From assembly GCA_016788405.1 (NCBI GenBank), contig JAEUSX010000029.1:1-38888 (forward strand): 38,888 nt of DNA, written 5' to 3'. Positions 17,387 to 25,985 of this stretch are shown here, in pieces. The notes beneath the pieces were generated by a model that made no database searches, was not told the DNA's origin, and saw nothing but the letters and a program-made list of their open reading frames with translations. Both the position numbers and the translations under genes were made by a program. The stretch's first letter is position 1. Each line of letters begins with the position of its first letter. This stretch comes from Flavobacteriales bacterium (GTDB taxonomy: Bacteria; Bacteroidota; Bacteroidia; Flavobacteriales_F; PHOS-HE28).

Positions 17387-18654
17387 CCGCCGCCACACGC
17401 CACCTGGTGCCCTGCAAGCCCGGCCTTTTCGCTGAGCGAAGCTGCCCGAAATGCGGGGCGGACGGCCCCCAGGCGCTGGGGACGGTCTTCCCTGGCATCC
17501 ACATCCTTGGCGCGTACGCGTGCCGCGCTTGCGGCTACCGATTCTACCACGACCTGCCGGTGGGCTTCGCCGTGGACTACGATGTGGCCATCGGCATGGA
17601 CGACGGCGCGCTGCACAACCCCAAAGGCGTGAGCGAATGGGTGCATGTTCCGCTGATGGAAGGCTTCCGCGCGAAGAGCGATGACGAGGTGCGCATAGAG
17701 CGGCGCGTGCTGCGCCCGTGCAAGCGCGTCGTGCTGCTCAACGCGCTCGACTTCCTCTACGGCCATGTGCTGCTCAAGCTGTGGAACGCGCAGTACTACC
17801 TGGATGCGCACCCTGACCTTGGACTGGTGCTGATGATCCCGCGCTCCTTCGAATGGCTCGTGCCGGAAGGGGTCTCCGAAGTGTGGCTGGTGGACCAGAG
17901 GCTAAGCCAGGCGCATGGATGGTTCAAGAGCATTGACCGGCAAGTCCAGGAGTTCATCATCTCTTATGATGAAGTCTGGCTTGGACGCGGCTACGCGCAA
18001 CCGGACAAGGCCGGCCTGGACATCGAGCGCTTCACCGGCGTGAAGCCCTTCCCTATCGAGTCGTTCGTTTCGGAGCCACCGCGCGTGACCATCGTCCTGC
18101 GCGAGGACCGGCTCTGGTACCGCACGCCGCTGCATAAGCTGAAGCACCGCGCACTGCGCCGGATCGGGCTCAAGCGAATCGGCGATGCCTACTTCCGCTG
18201 GGACCAGCAGCGCATGGCCATGGCCGCGCTCCGCCAAGCACAACGTGCCGTGCCGGGGCTCACCGCCACGATCGTGGGCCTTGGCGATGCCAGCGCGGCA
18301 GGCCCCGGCGTGGAAGACCTCCGCACGCGCCGCATGGATGCCGATACTGAGCGCCGCTGGTGCCGCGCCTACGCCCGAAGCCAGGTGGTGATCGGCGTGC
18401 ATGGCAGCAACATGCTCCTGCCCACGGCGCTCGCCGGTGGCGCGATCGAGATCCTCCCGCACGACCGGCTCGGCAATCTCGCGCAGGATGTGGCGCATCG
18501 CCGCCGCGATGTCCTGCTCCTGTTCCTCTACCGCTTCCTCGATGAGTTCGCAGGTCCGCATGAAGTGGCGCTGCATCTAGTGAGCATGCTGAAGGACTTC
18601 GCGCTATTCCAACGCAACAACATCGTGAACCCGCCCATCCATGACGGCCGCTGA
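17383..18654 (+). CDS. zinc-ribbon protein with GT61-like C-terminal region
   Basis: A 423-residue cytoplasmic protein I cannot place firmly. Residues 21-51 form a zinc-ribbon-like knuckle pair (CPKCG with Cys21/Cys24 and CRACG with Cys47/Cys50). The middle has Rossmann-like stretches (RVVLLNALDFLYGHVLLKLW; DLGLVLMIPRSFEWLVPEGV). Residues about 335-360 read VVIGVHGSNMLLPTALAGGA then IEILP, resembling the HG...N...(I/V)E(I/V) signature of GT61-type glycosyltransferases. Its place between a flippase and another glycosyltransferase supports a transferase role. Zinc ribbons of this kind are also found on sugar methyltransferases, but no SAM-binding motif is evident. The gene overlaps both neighbours (4 and 14 bases). 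Confidence 0.7.
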   Translation: MTAATRHLVPCKPGLFAERSCPKCGADGPQALGTVFPGIHILGAYACRACGYRFYHDLPVGFAVDYDVAIGMDDGALHNPKGVSEWVHVPLMEGFRAKSDDEVRIERRVLRPCKRVVLLNALDFLYGHVLLKLWNAQYYLDAHPDLGLVLMIPRSFEWLVPEGVSEVWLVDQRLSQAHGWFKSIDRQVQEFIISYDEVWLGRGYAQPDKAGLDIERFTGVKPFPIESFVSEPPRVTIVLREDRLWYRTPLHKLKHRALRRIGLKRIGDAYFRWDQQRMAMAALRQAQRAVPGLTATIVGLGDASAAGPGVEDLRTRRMDADTERRWCRAYARSQVVIGVHGSNMLLPTALAGGAIEILPHDRLGNLAQDVAHRRRDVLLLFLYRFLDEFAGPHEVALHLVSMLKDFALFQRNNIVNPPIHDGR

Positions 18655-19585
18655 CAACGATTTCCGCCTGGACACCGCCGTGCTGCTCATCGGCTTCAAT
18701 CGCGTGGGGCCGCTGCGCCAGGTCTTCGAGTCGGTGAGGCAGGCGCGCCCCCCGCGCCTCTATTTCGCTGCCGATGGCCCGCGCCGGGAAGAGGAACGGG
18801 CGCGCTGCGAGGAAGTGCGCGCCTTGGTGGCACAGGTGGACTGGCCCTGTGAGGTGCGCACCCGATTCAATGAGAAGAACCTCGGCCTGCGCAAAGGCGT
18901 GAGTTCCGCCATCGCCTGGTTCTTCGAGCACGAAGCGGAAGGCATCGTGCTGGAGGACGACACCTTGCCAGTGCCGTCCTTCTTCCGCTACGCGCAGGAC
19001 CTGCTCGCCCGTTACCGCGAAGATGAGCGCATCTGGGTGATCATGGGGAACAACCTCATGGAGGAATGGCCCGTGCCCACCGATGGCGATTACTGGTTCA
19101 GCGCGCATGGTTACGGCGCGCCGTGGGGCTGGGCGAGCTGGCGCCGGGTATGGAAGCACTATGATGTGGACATGGGCCAGTGGCCCGCGCTGCGCGAGAG
19201 CCCTCTCCTGCCCGGCTTCTTCCTGGACAAGCATGAGGAGCACGATGTGCGCATCATGTTCGAGCGGGTCCATGCCGGAATCATGAATTCATGGAGCTAC
19301 CAGCTCGACATCACGCGCATCGCCAACCACGGGCTGAACATCCTGCCCGCCACCAACCTCATCGACAACATCGGCTTCGGCGACGACGGCACGCACACCA
19401 CCAGCCTCGCCGATCCGCGCAACAAGCGCACGGCGCGTGATATCGGATTCCCGCTGCGCCACCCGCGCTTCATCATGCCGGATGCCGCGCGCGACCTGTC
19501 CTATTTCAAGCGCTACATCGGCACCACGGCCACATACCGCCTCAAGCAGCGCGTGAAGCGCATGCTGGGGCGCGACGGTCACTGA
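18641..19585 (+). CDS. GT-A-like glycosyltransferase
   Basis: A 314-residue protein of the nucleotide-diphospho-sugar transferase fold. The start DTAVLLIGFNRVGPLRQVFE and RLYFAADGPR match a GT-A first half. EKNLGLRKGVSSAIAWFF and then IVLEDDTLPVPSFFRY (EDD at 105-107) give the metal- and nucleotide-binding DxD-like site. GYGAPWGWASWRRVWKHYD near residue 160 is a block common in surface-polysaccharide transferases once labelled hemolysin-activation-like. No membrane helix is seen. The ATG lies 14 bases inside the preceding gene. Donor and acceptor sugars cannot be inferred. Confidence 0.85.
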   Translation: MTAADNDFRLDTAVLLIGFNRVGPLRQVFESVRQARPPRLYFAADGPRREEERARCEEVRALVAQVDWPCEVRTRFNEKNLGLRKGVSSAIAWFFEHEAEGIVLEDDTLPVPSFFRYAQDLLARYREDERIWVIMGNNLMEEWPVPTDGDYWFSAHGYGAPWGWASWRRVWKHYDVDMGQWPALRESPLLPGFFLDKHEEHDVRIMFERVHAGIMNSWSYQLDITRIANHGLNILPATNLIDNIGFGDDGTHTTSLADPRNKRTARDIGFPLRHPRFIMPDAARDLSYFKRYIGTTATYRLKQRVKRMLGRDGH

Positions 19586-19597
19586 CCCGCAGAGGCC

Positions 19598-20875
19598 ATG
19601 ATGCGCAAGAGCCAGCTCTTCAATGCACTGTACATCGCGGCGTTCCCGGTGTTCGGGTACGGCAGCTATTACGGCGTGAAGAACGGCCTCTCGAAAGGAT
19701 TCATCGTGATGGTCGCGCCCTTCCTCGCCATCCTGCTCCTGCATGTGATCGATGCCGCGTACAACCGCAGGGTAGGTCGCTCCATCAAGCCGCTGTTCTG
19801 GCTCTGCATGGCCTATATCGGCACGCTGGTGCTCTCGCAGGTCGTGGCGCTGAAGAACGGCATCCCTGGAGTCGAGACGGGGAATGTCGTCTTCAGCAGC
19901 CTCGTGTACGCCGCGCCATTCCTTGCAGCCATGGTGGTGTGCGCGCACAACCGGCACGACCCCGAATTCGACTTCGCGAACACCCTCTTCCTGGCGCTCA
20001 GCGCGCTGCTGGCGATCAATATCCTGGGTTATTTCGGCGGGGTCAGCGCGGTGGGCCACAGTTTCGAGGGTCGCGCCAACCTGCCTTTCCTGCGCGGGCT
20101 GTACACGGGCGCGCATCTGCTGAGCATCTGGGCGCTCATGCTCATCGTGCGCATCCGCCACGTGGCGCAGCGGCCCGTGGCCACGGCGCTGGCCGTGCTC
20201 GGATTGCTCGTGGCGCTGTACTTCATGCTGAAGGTGAACAGCCGGCTCTCGACGATGATCTTCCTGATGCTCTTCGTGCTCTTCCTCACCAAGGCCATCA
20301 AGATCGCCAAGGGGCTCTATACCATCTCCCTCTTCACGCTGCCGCTTCTATTGAGCTTCGCGCTGCTCGTGTACCAGGTGCTCAGCACACCCTTCTTCGC
20401 GGCGATCCTCGGCCGCGTGGACAAGGAGGATGTCACTTCCTTCAACGGCCGCAGCTACATCTGGTACGCCGTGGGCGATTGGATCACCAACGACCGGCGC
20501 GGTCTGATCTTCGGACTGGGGTACAAGGGCCATTACACCATCCGCCTGTTCGATGAGGTGGCGCGGCTCTGGGGCGTGCCCGACAGCCATAATTTCCATT
20601 CGCACAGCACATTCGCTGAAGTGATACTCGCCCAGGGCATCGTGGGCATCGCGCTGCTCTATGTGCTGTTCTGGAAAGGCTTCGCCCACTATCGCGCCGA
20701 ATACCTCAGTCGCACCAGCCAGGCGCCCATCTTCGCGGGGCTCTGCTACATGCTCTTCATCTGGCAGATCGACATCTTCTGCTACGGCACCGACCTGGGT
20801 CACGCCATCTTCTTCGCGATGCTCGCGCCCATGTGCATCCGCAGCGCGTCAGAACGCAGGGAACTGCTGCAATGA
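19598..20875 (+). CDS. Wzy-like O-antigen polymerase/ligase
   Basis: A 425-residue membrane protein with about ten to twelve hydrophobic helices. The C-terminal half carries the Wzy_C/O-antigen ligase pattern: a periplasmic loop with RSYIWYAVGDWI and GLGYKGHYTIRL, then DSHNFHSHSTFAEVILAQG followed by GIVGIALLYVLFW. This is the usual histidine-containing loop before a terminal helix pair. With the flippase and Wzc-like kinase it completes a Wzx/Wzy-dependent pathway. Whether it polymerises repeat units or ligates a glycan to another acceptor cannot be told from sequence. It is the last plus-strand gene before a hairpin. Confidence 0.88.
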   Translation: MMRKSQLFNALYIAAFPVFGYGSYYGVKNGLSKGFIVMVAPFLAILLLHVIDAAYNRRVGRSIKPLFWLCMAYIGTLVLSQVVALKNGIPGVETGNVVFSSLVYAAPFLAAMVVCAHNRHDPEFDFANTLFLALSALLAINILGYFGGVSAVGHSFEGRANLPFLRGLYTGAHLLSIWALMLIVRIRHVAQRPVATALAVLGLLVALYFMLKVNSRLSTMIFLMLFVLFLTKAIKIAKGLYTISLFTLPLLLSFALLVYQVLSTPFFAAILGRVDKEDVTSFNGRSYIWYAVGDWITNDRRGLIFGLGYKGHYTIRLFDEVARLWGVPDSHNFHSHSTFAEVILAQGIVGIALLYVLFWKGFAHYRAEYLSRTSQAPIFAGLCYMLFIWQIDIFCYGTDLGHAIFFAMLAPMCIRSASERRELLQ

Positions 20876-20878
20876 CGG

Positions 20879-20900
20879 GAGCCCGCTGATGAGCGGGCTC
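20879..20900. terminator. perfect hairpin between convergent genes
   Basis: A nine-base perfect stem, GAGCCCGCT / AGCGGGCTC, with loop GATG lies in the 46-base gap between the wzy-like stop and the stop of the minus-strand beta-helix gene. No T run flanks it on either side. Its symmetry would let it serve both transcripts. Confidence 0.65.
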
Positions 20901-20921
20901 CACGTGCCACGCGTATCGGAC

Positions 20922-23654
20922 TCAGAGCAGGACGATCCGCTGCTGCGAGCGCTCGCCATCCTGATCCACCAGGAGCAAATACGTGCCCGCGCCGACCGCT
21001 TCATCCAGCGCAATGCGCGCGCGGCCACTGACGGAGCGGCTCATCCAGACCATCTGGCCCTGGGCATTCAGCAGGCGCAGGTCGGCGGGGCGCGCATCCT
21101 GGAGGATCACGTCCACGACGCCGCCACGTTGCGCAGGGTTGGGGAACGCGCGCAGCCCCGCGGAATGATCGACGGACTCCGGTGCATCAGTGCTCAGGCA
21201 GTCGTCATCGGCCTCCTTCACAAGCACGATCGAGCGGTACGGCGGTAACGTGATGCTTCCGTGGATCAAGGTGCCGTTCACATCGCTCCAGCAGCCGGAT
21301 AGCTCGAAGTCCTGCGGCGTGCCCTGCTCGTTCACCAGGATCTGCTGGCGCTCGTAGGGGTCCACCGGCACGGCGTTCACGCGCTCCAGCGAAACGTTAT
21401 CGAGGTAATAGATGCCGCCCGTGTAATTGCTGGTGAACATGCACACGCCCTGATCGGTAAGGTCGCTCAGGAAGTAGTGCTCCACGTCTCGTCGATTGCC
21501 ATCGAAAGGATACACGCGCTCTCCCACGCGATAGGGATTCCCCAATTGGCTGTTGGCCTTGAAGCCCACGGTGAGCTCGCCGGTCACATCGCCCACCACG
21601 CTGAAGCGCATGCGGTACCAGCTGCCCTGCTGGACGCCGAGGGTGCTGCTGTGGTTGAGGTTGTGCGTGTTGTAGGTGCTGTTGTTGGTGAAGCTCACCT
21701 TGAGGCAGCCGTTGTCGAGGCGCTGGGTGTTGTGCGTGATCACGCCCTGGCTCGGCCAGCCCGTCCAGCCGTTCACATTGCTGCCGAATGAGCCGTTGGG
21801 GACCGTGCTCGCCTCCAGCACGCTCGTGGCCTCCATGCTGGGCAGGTACAGCGGGCTGCGCGTGCTGCCGATGTCATCGTTGGTCTGGGCCTGCCAGCTC
21901 TCCAGCGTGAAATAGCGCGGGATGCCGCTGTTCGTGTTGTGCACGTAGATGCTGCGGTCGTTGTAAGGGTTGAAGTAGCGGTTGTTCGTGAAGGTGCCGT
22001 AATCGACCCAGTTCGGGCTGTTCACCATGTACTGGCGCATGCAGAGCTGGTCCTTGCTCAGGCTGTACATGACATTGCCGCTGTAGATGGTATTGAAGGC
22101 CGGCACGTAGTACGGCGCAGTGGCGCCGGGGCCGTTGTAGTTGCTCGCGTCACTGATGCTGAGCTGGATCGTGTTGTTGAACAGCACGTTGTCCTTGATC
22201 TGGTTGCCGCTGTTCACCATCGTATGGTCCACGTGCATGCCGGCTCCCTTGCAGTTCATGACGGTGTTGCGCTGCACCGTGATGTTCTTGTTGAACACGT
22301 TCCCGAAGTAGATGCCGTGGCACATGGGCACGGAGTTGACCCAGCCGATGGCGCTGCTCTCCACATCGCCGTTCAGGTCGCGGATGATGTTGTCGCGGAT
22401 GATCGCCCCATCGGTCTGATCGAAGGTGATGCCCGCGCCATCGTTCAGGATGGCCATGCTGTTGATCACCACGTTGCGCTCCACGATGGCGTTGGCCGTG
22501 ACCGCGATGCCGGCGTAACCCACATTCTCCAGATGATTGTCGGTCACCACGACACCTGAGCCATTCATGCGGATGCCGACGTAGCCCATGTTCTGCTCGC
22601 CCAGGCCGGGTACCAGGGCGATGTCGGTGAGCGTGCAATGGTGCAGCGTCGTGTTGTTGTCGAGCAGGGCGATGCCGCTGGCCCAGGTGCGCTGCACATC
22701 GAGGTGGTGGAAGCTCTGGTTGTTGCCGGTGCTCAGGATGGCCTGCCAGGTGTCGCTGAAATCGAGGTTCATGGCCTCCACATCGCTGGTGCCGGAAAGG
22801 CGCAGGCTCGCCGTGTGCTGATGGCGGAGAGCGAGGCCATCGATCTTCACATGGTGGCGCTGCCAGCTCAGGTACACGCCGTTGTCGAGGACGGCGGCCT
22901 CCACCAGCGCGTTGGCTGGATCGCCGTTGTTCGGGCACCAGAGGTAGAGCTGCCCGGCCGCGCTATCGTAGAACCACTCGCCGGGCGCATCGAGCAGCGC
23001 CAGTTTGTTGCGCAGGAAGTAGCCCCATTGCATGCTGCCCAGCGGATTGCCCGTGCTGGTATGGGTCAGGGTGTTCCCGCTGAATGCCGACACGTAAGCC
23101 GTGTCGTAGCTCCAATTCGTGGTGCGGATCACGGCGGTGGCGCCGTTCCAATATCCGCTGGCCTGGGTGAGTTCGCTATCCGTGAGGCTTGTGGCCGTGG
23201 CGTCGTCCACGCGGAGCCATCCGGTGTTGGGAAAGCGTGCGATCTCCTGCAGATCCCCATTCACGTACACCTGCTTCGGAGCTTGTGCCAGGGGGGCGCG
23301 CCAGATGTTGCCGCTGTGCTGCACCCAACCGGTAACGGCAACGCTGCCGCTGATCACGGGCTTGGCGCCTGTGCCGTAGGCGCCGATCTCGATGTAATTG
23401 CCGGCCGTGCCGTTGCTGTTGATGCTCAGCTTGCCCCGGTACACGCCCCCGCGCTGGAAGAGGATCTTGTCACCCGGCTGAAGGTTGAAGTTGATCTGGT
23501 TCACACGGTCGATGGTCTGCCATGCCGTGGCCTGGCTGGTGCCGTTGTTGGCATTGTTGCCGGTGGGCGACACGTAGTACGTGGCCGAGCGCGCAGCGAA
23601 CGAGCAGAGCGCGGTGAACATGAAGATCAGCTGGCGAGGGTTCGAGTAGCGCAT
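20922..23654 (-). CDS. T9SS-secreted right-handed beta-helix protein
   Basis: A 910-residue exported protein. The signal peptide (about 1-24) is followed by TYYVSPTGNNANNGTSQATA, the standard start of Pel9A-like/DUF1565 beta-helix enzymes. A long right-handed parallel beta-helix spans about residues 260-560, with Asn/Val-rich coils (VVVTDNHLENVGYAGIAVTA; IIRDNIIRDLNGDVESSAIG). Residues about 645-790 form a jelly-roll carbohydrate-binding-like module (NGSFGSNVNGWTGW to YYLDNVSLERV). The last 75 residues are a T9SS type A sorting domain (LRAFPNPAQRGG, LRLLNAQGQMVW, GTYLLLVDQDGE). Lyase or depolymerase activity is inferred from fold and context; catalytic residues were not identified. Confidence 0.88.
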   Translation of the reverse strand: MRYSNPRQLIFMFTALCSFAARSATYYVSPTGNNANNGTSQATAWQTIDRVNQINFNLQPGDKILFQRGGVYRGKLSINSNGTAGNYIEIGAYGTGAKPVISGSVAVTGWVQHSGNIWRAPLAQAPKQVYVNGDLQEIARFPNTGWLRVDDATATSLTDSELTQASGYWNGATAVIRTTNWSYDTAYVSAFSGNTLTHTSTGNPLGSMQWGYFLRNKLALLDAPGEWFYDSAAGQLYLWCPNNGDPANALVEAAVLDNGVYLSWQRHHVKIDGLALRHQHTASLRLSGTSDVEAMNLDFSDTWQAILSTGNNQSFHHLDVQRTWASGIALLDNNTTLHHCTLTDIALVPGLGEQNMGYVGIRMNGSGVVVTDNHLENVGYAGIAVTANAIVERNVVINSMAILNDGAGITFDQTDGAIIRDNIIRDLNGDVESSAIGWVNSVPMCHGIYFGNVFNKNITVQRNTVMNCKGAGMHVDHTMVNSGNQIKDNVLFNNTIQLSISDASNYNGPGATAPYYVPAFNTIYSGNVMYSLSKDQLCMRQYMVNSPNWVDYGTFTNNRYFNPYNDRSIYVHNTNSGIPRYFTLESWQAQTNDDIGSTRSPLYLPSMEATSVLEASTVPNGSFGSNVNGWTGWPSQGVITHNTQRLDNGCLKVSFTNNSTYNTHNLNHSSTLGVQQGSWYRMRFSVVGDVTGELTVGFKANSQLGNPYRVGERVYPFDGNRRDVEHYFLSDLTDQGVCMFTSNYTGGIYYLDNVSLERVNAVPVDPYERQQILVNEQGTPQDFELSGCWSDVNGTLIHGSITLPPYRSIVLVKEADDDCLSTDAPESVDHSAGLRAFPNPAQRGGVVDVILQDARPADLRLLNAQGQMVWMSRSVSGRARIALDEAVGAGTYLLLVDQDGERSQQRIVLL

Positions 23655-23796
23655 GAATGCGTGGATCTGGGGCCTTCAACCTCCCTTCCCTGGCTGGTGT
23701 TCAAGATTCTCGACCGGCCTTCAGCCCCGCCCGACGAACTCCATTCCTCTCCGACGAACGCTCACGGTGGGTTGTTGGATCTGGGCTGGTCATCGC

Positions 23797-23813
23797 CCAG
23801 CAATCGATGCTGG
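23797..23813. repeat. inverted repeat next to glycosyltransferase promoter
   Basis: CCAGCA / TGCTGG, six-base arms around ATCGA, ends six bases before the -7 octamer at 23820. It overlaps a second imperfect dyad (CTGGGC / GCCCAG, 23781-23800). It could be an operator, but the region is GC-rich and chance dyads are expected. Confidence 0.25.
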
Positions 23814-23819
23814 CCCGGG

Positions 23820-23827
23820 TACTTTTG
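23820..23827 (+). promoter_or_regulatory. -7 promoter element for the GT4 gene
   Basis: TACTTTTG matches TANNTTTG exactly. Only five bases separate it from the GTG at 23833, so transcription would begin at or next to the start codon and the mRNA would be leaderless or nearly so. The 178-base gap upstream, shared with the divergent beta-helix gene, shows no ORF. Confidence 0.55.
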
Positions 23828-23832
23828 GCGGC

Positions 23833-24954
23833 GTGTCAGCCCGAACCAAGCCTTTGCGCATCGTGGTGGTGGGTCAGACCCCGCCCCCTCACGGCGGTCA
23901 GGCGGTGATGATCGAGGCTCTGCTGCAAGGGCACTATACCAGCATCCGGCTCTTCCATGTGCGCATGGCCTTCAGCACGGACATGGAAAGCGTGGGCAAA
24001 TTCGCGCTGGGCAAGGTGCTCACCCTGTTCACCACCATCGCCCGTGTCGCGTGGGCCCGCTTCCGTTTCGGCGCACGCATCCTCTACTATCCGCCCAGCG
24101 GTCCCAACAAGGTGCCTGTGCTGCGCGACATCGCGTTGCTCTGCGCCACGCGGTGGCTCTTTAGTAAAACAGTGTTCCACTTCCACGCCGGGGGTGTCTC
24201 CGGCTTCGCATCGCAGCTGCCCGGGCTTCTGAGGCCCTTATTCCGAATGGCCTACGGGAGTCCTGACCTCGCCATTCGCACTGCTGAACAGAACCCTGAC
24301 GATGGTGCTGCGCTCGGGGCGCGCCGCTGCACGGTGGTGCCCAACGGCATCGTTGATGCTCGCGGCAGCATTCCGGAGGACCTGACGAGAAACGGGGAGC
24401 CCCTGGAAGTCCTTTTCGTCGGCGTGCTGGTGGAGAGCAAAGGGGTGCGCGTGCTGCTTGAGGCCTTCGCGAAGCTGGTCGCCTGCGGGGTCGATGGACG
24501 ATTGCGGATCATGGGCCGATGGAATGAAGAGCCCTTGCGCGCATGGGCCATGGAATTCATCGCGAAAAACGGGCTCACGGGAAAAGTCGAATTCCTCGGT
24601 GTGCTCAGCGGCGCGGAGAAGCACGCGCGCTTCGCCGCCTGCGATGTCTTCTGCTTCCCGTCCTGGTTCGAGGCGGAGAGCTTCGGGCTCGTGCTGGTGG
24701 AGGCGATGCAATTCGCGAAGCCTGTGGTGAGCACCCTTTGGCGGGGCATCCCTTCAGTGGTGGAGAACGGTGTGAATGGCTATCTCGTTCCGATTCAGGA
24801 TGCGGATGCCGTTGCGGAGAAGCTGCTGGCACTGGCGCGCGACCCTGACCTTCGACGCCGCATGGGTGAAGCCGGCCGTCGCATCTTCGAGGAACGATTC
24901 ACGTTAGAGGCTTTTCATCGGCGCATGGAAAACGAACTCGCCGCATTGGCATGA
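23833..24954 (+). CDS. glycosyltransferase family 4 protein
   Basis: A 373-residue GT-B glycosyltransferase. The N-terminal half starts PLRIVVVGQTPPPHGGQAVM, a glycine-rich acceptor-side loop typical of GT4. The C-terminal half has VLFVGVLVESKGVRVLLEAF, RLRIMGRW and CFPSWFEAESFGLVLVEAMQ with the EX7E pair Glu282 and Glu290, which bind and activate the nucleotide sugar. GTG at 23833 is chosen because the frame upstream (open to 23653) crosses the promoter and encodes no family-like sequence. The stop overlaps the next ATG (ATGA). It probably completes a sugar transfer for the locus; specificity is unknown. Confidence 0.9.
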   Translation: MSARTKPLRIVVVGQTPPPHGGQAVMIEALLQGHYTSIRLFHVRMAFSTDMESVGKFALGKVLTLFTTIARVAWARFRFGARILYYPPSGPNKVPVLRDIALLCATRWLFSKTVFHFHAGGVSGFASQLPGLLRPLFRMAYGSPDLAIRTAEQNPDDGAALGARRCTVVPNGIVDARGSIPEDLTRNGEPLEVLFVGVLVESKGVRVLLEAFAKLVACGVDGRLRIMGRWNEEPLRAWAMEFIAKNGLTGKVEFLGVLSGAEKHARFAACDVFCFPSWFEAESFGLVLVEAMQFAKPVVSTLWRGIPSVVENGVNGYLVPIQDADAVAEKLLALARDPDLRRRMGEAGRRIFEERFTLEAFHRRMENELAALA

Positions 24955-25967
24955 AGGAGGGAATGCGTCTGCTCATCACCGGAGGCTCGGGCTTCATCGG
25001 CACCAACTTGATGGAGCACGTCCTGGCCGAAGGCATCCCGGTCGTGAACCTCGATTGGAACCCGCCGCTCAACCCGGCGCATCGGCCGCATTGGAAAGAA
25101 GCGGACATCCTCGACGGCGAGGCCATGCGCCGTGAGCTGGCGGCCTTCGCGCCCACGCACATCGTGCACCTTGCCGCGCGCACCGATACGGAGGAGAACG
25201 ACCTGGAGGCCTACCGGCAGAACCACGAGGGAACGCGCGTGCTGTTGAGTGAAGTGCTCCGATGCCCTAGCCTGAAACGCATCATCGTCACGAGCACGCA
25301 GTTCGTCTGCGAGGCCGGCTATCAGCCCAAGGACGACCTCGACTTCAAGCCCTTTACAGTGTACGGGGAATCGAAGCGGCGCACGGAGATGATCACGCGC
25401 GAGGCTGGTCTCGCCTGCGAGTGGACCATCATCCGACCCACCACGATCTGGGGGCCTTGGAGTCTGCGTTACCGCGATGTACTGTTCAAAGTGATGCGCA
25501 AGGGCCTCTACTTCCATCCTGGCCGCCAGCGCGTGGTGCGCAGCTACGGTTATGTGGGCAACGTGGTATGGCAGATCTTGCGCATGCTCGAAGCGCCCGC
25601 CGAGCGCGTGCATGGCCGCGTGCTCTACGTGGGCGATCAGCCCTTCGACCTGAAGGAGTGGGTGGAAGAGGTCTCGAAGCAACTCGTGGGCAAGCGGGTG
25701 CGTTACATCCCGAGCTGGCTGGTGCGCTCCTTGGCGCTGTGCGGCGATGCGCTCAAGGCCATCGGCCTCCCCTTCCCCATCACCAGCGGCCGCTACCGCA
25801 GCATGACTTCCGACTACATCACCCCCATGGACCGCACCATCGAGGCCCTGGGCCCTGCGCCCTGCTCGAACGCCGATGGCGTGAAGGCCATGGTGATGTG
25901 GTACGATGACGGGAGTGATCGATGGCGCGCCGGTGAGAAGAAGGATGCGCGGATCACGAAGGCGTGA
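24951..25967 (+). CDS. extended SDR, NAD-dependent epimerase/dehydratase
   Basis: A 338-residue nucleotide-sugar-type short-chain dehydrogenase. LLITGGSGFIGTNL near residue 8 is the glycine-rich NAD(P) site. IVHLAARTDT follows near 65, and a catalytic YGESK (YxxxK) near 140 with a preceding VTSTQF serine region. IIRPTTIWGPWSLRY is the usual substrate-side block. Such enzymes epimerise, dehydrate or reduce sugar nucleotides, though some act on sterols or lipids; the exact reaction cannot be read. Translational coupling to the GT4 gene suggests it supplies or modifies that enzyme's substrate. Confidence 0.88.
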   Translation: MKEGMRLLITGGSGFIGTNLMEHVLAEGIPVVNLDWNPPLNPAHRPHWKEADILDGEAMRRELAAFAPTHIVHLAARTDTEENDLEAYRQNHEGTRVLLSEVLRCPSLKRIIVTSTQFVCEAGYQPKDDLDFKPFTVYGESKRRTEMITREAGLACEWTIIRPTTIWGPWSLRYRDVLFKVMRKGLYFHPGRQRVVRSYGYVGNVVWQILRMLEAPAERVHGRVLYVGDQPFDLKEWVEEVSKQLVGKRVRYIPSWLVRSLALCGDALKAIGLPFPITSGRYRSMTSDYITPMDRTIEALGPAPCSNADGVKAMVMWYDDGSDRWRAGEKKDARITKA

Positions 25968-25985
25968 GCGCGCCATCTTTACCCC

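Noticed and set aside
23653-23832. N-terminal extension of the GT4 gene to an upstream start at 23653
   Set aside because: It would span the divergent promoter region, including the TACTTTTG octamer, and encodes a Trp/Pro/Arg-rich stretch unlike GT4 proteins.
22638-24164. A 508-codon plus-strand ORF opposite the beta-helix gene and into the GT4 gene
   Set aside because: The opposite strand encodes a coherent secreted beta-helix protein and the downstream part conflicts with the GT4 frame; the translation is low in information.
12921-25967. The polysaccharide locus as a recent genomic island
   Set aside because: No integrase, insertion sequence, tRNA boundary or obvious shift in base composition is visible at either edge, so transfer cannot be supported from this window.
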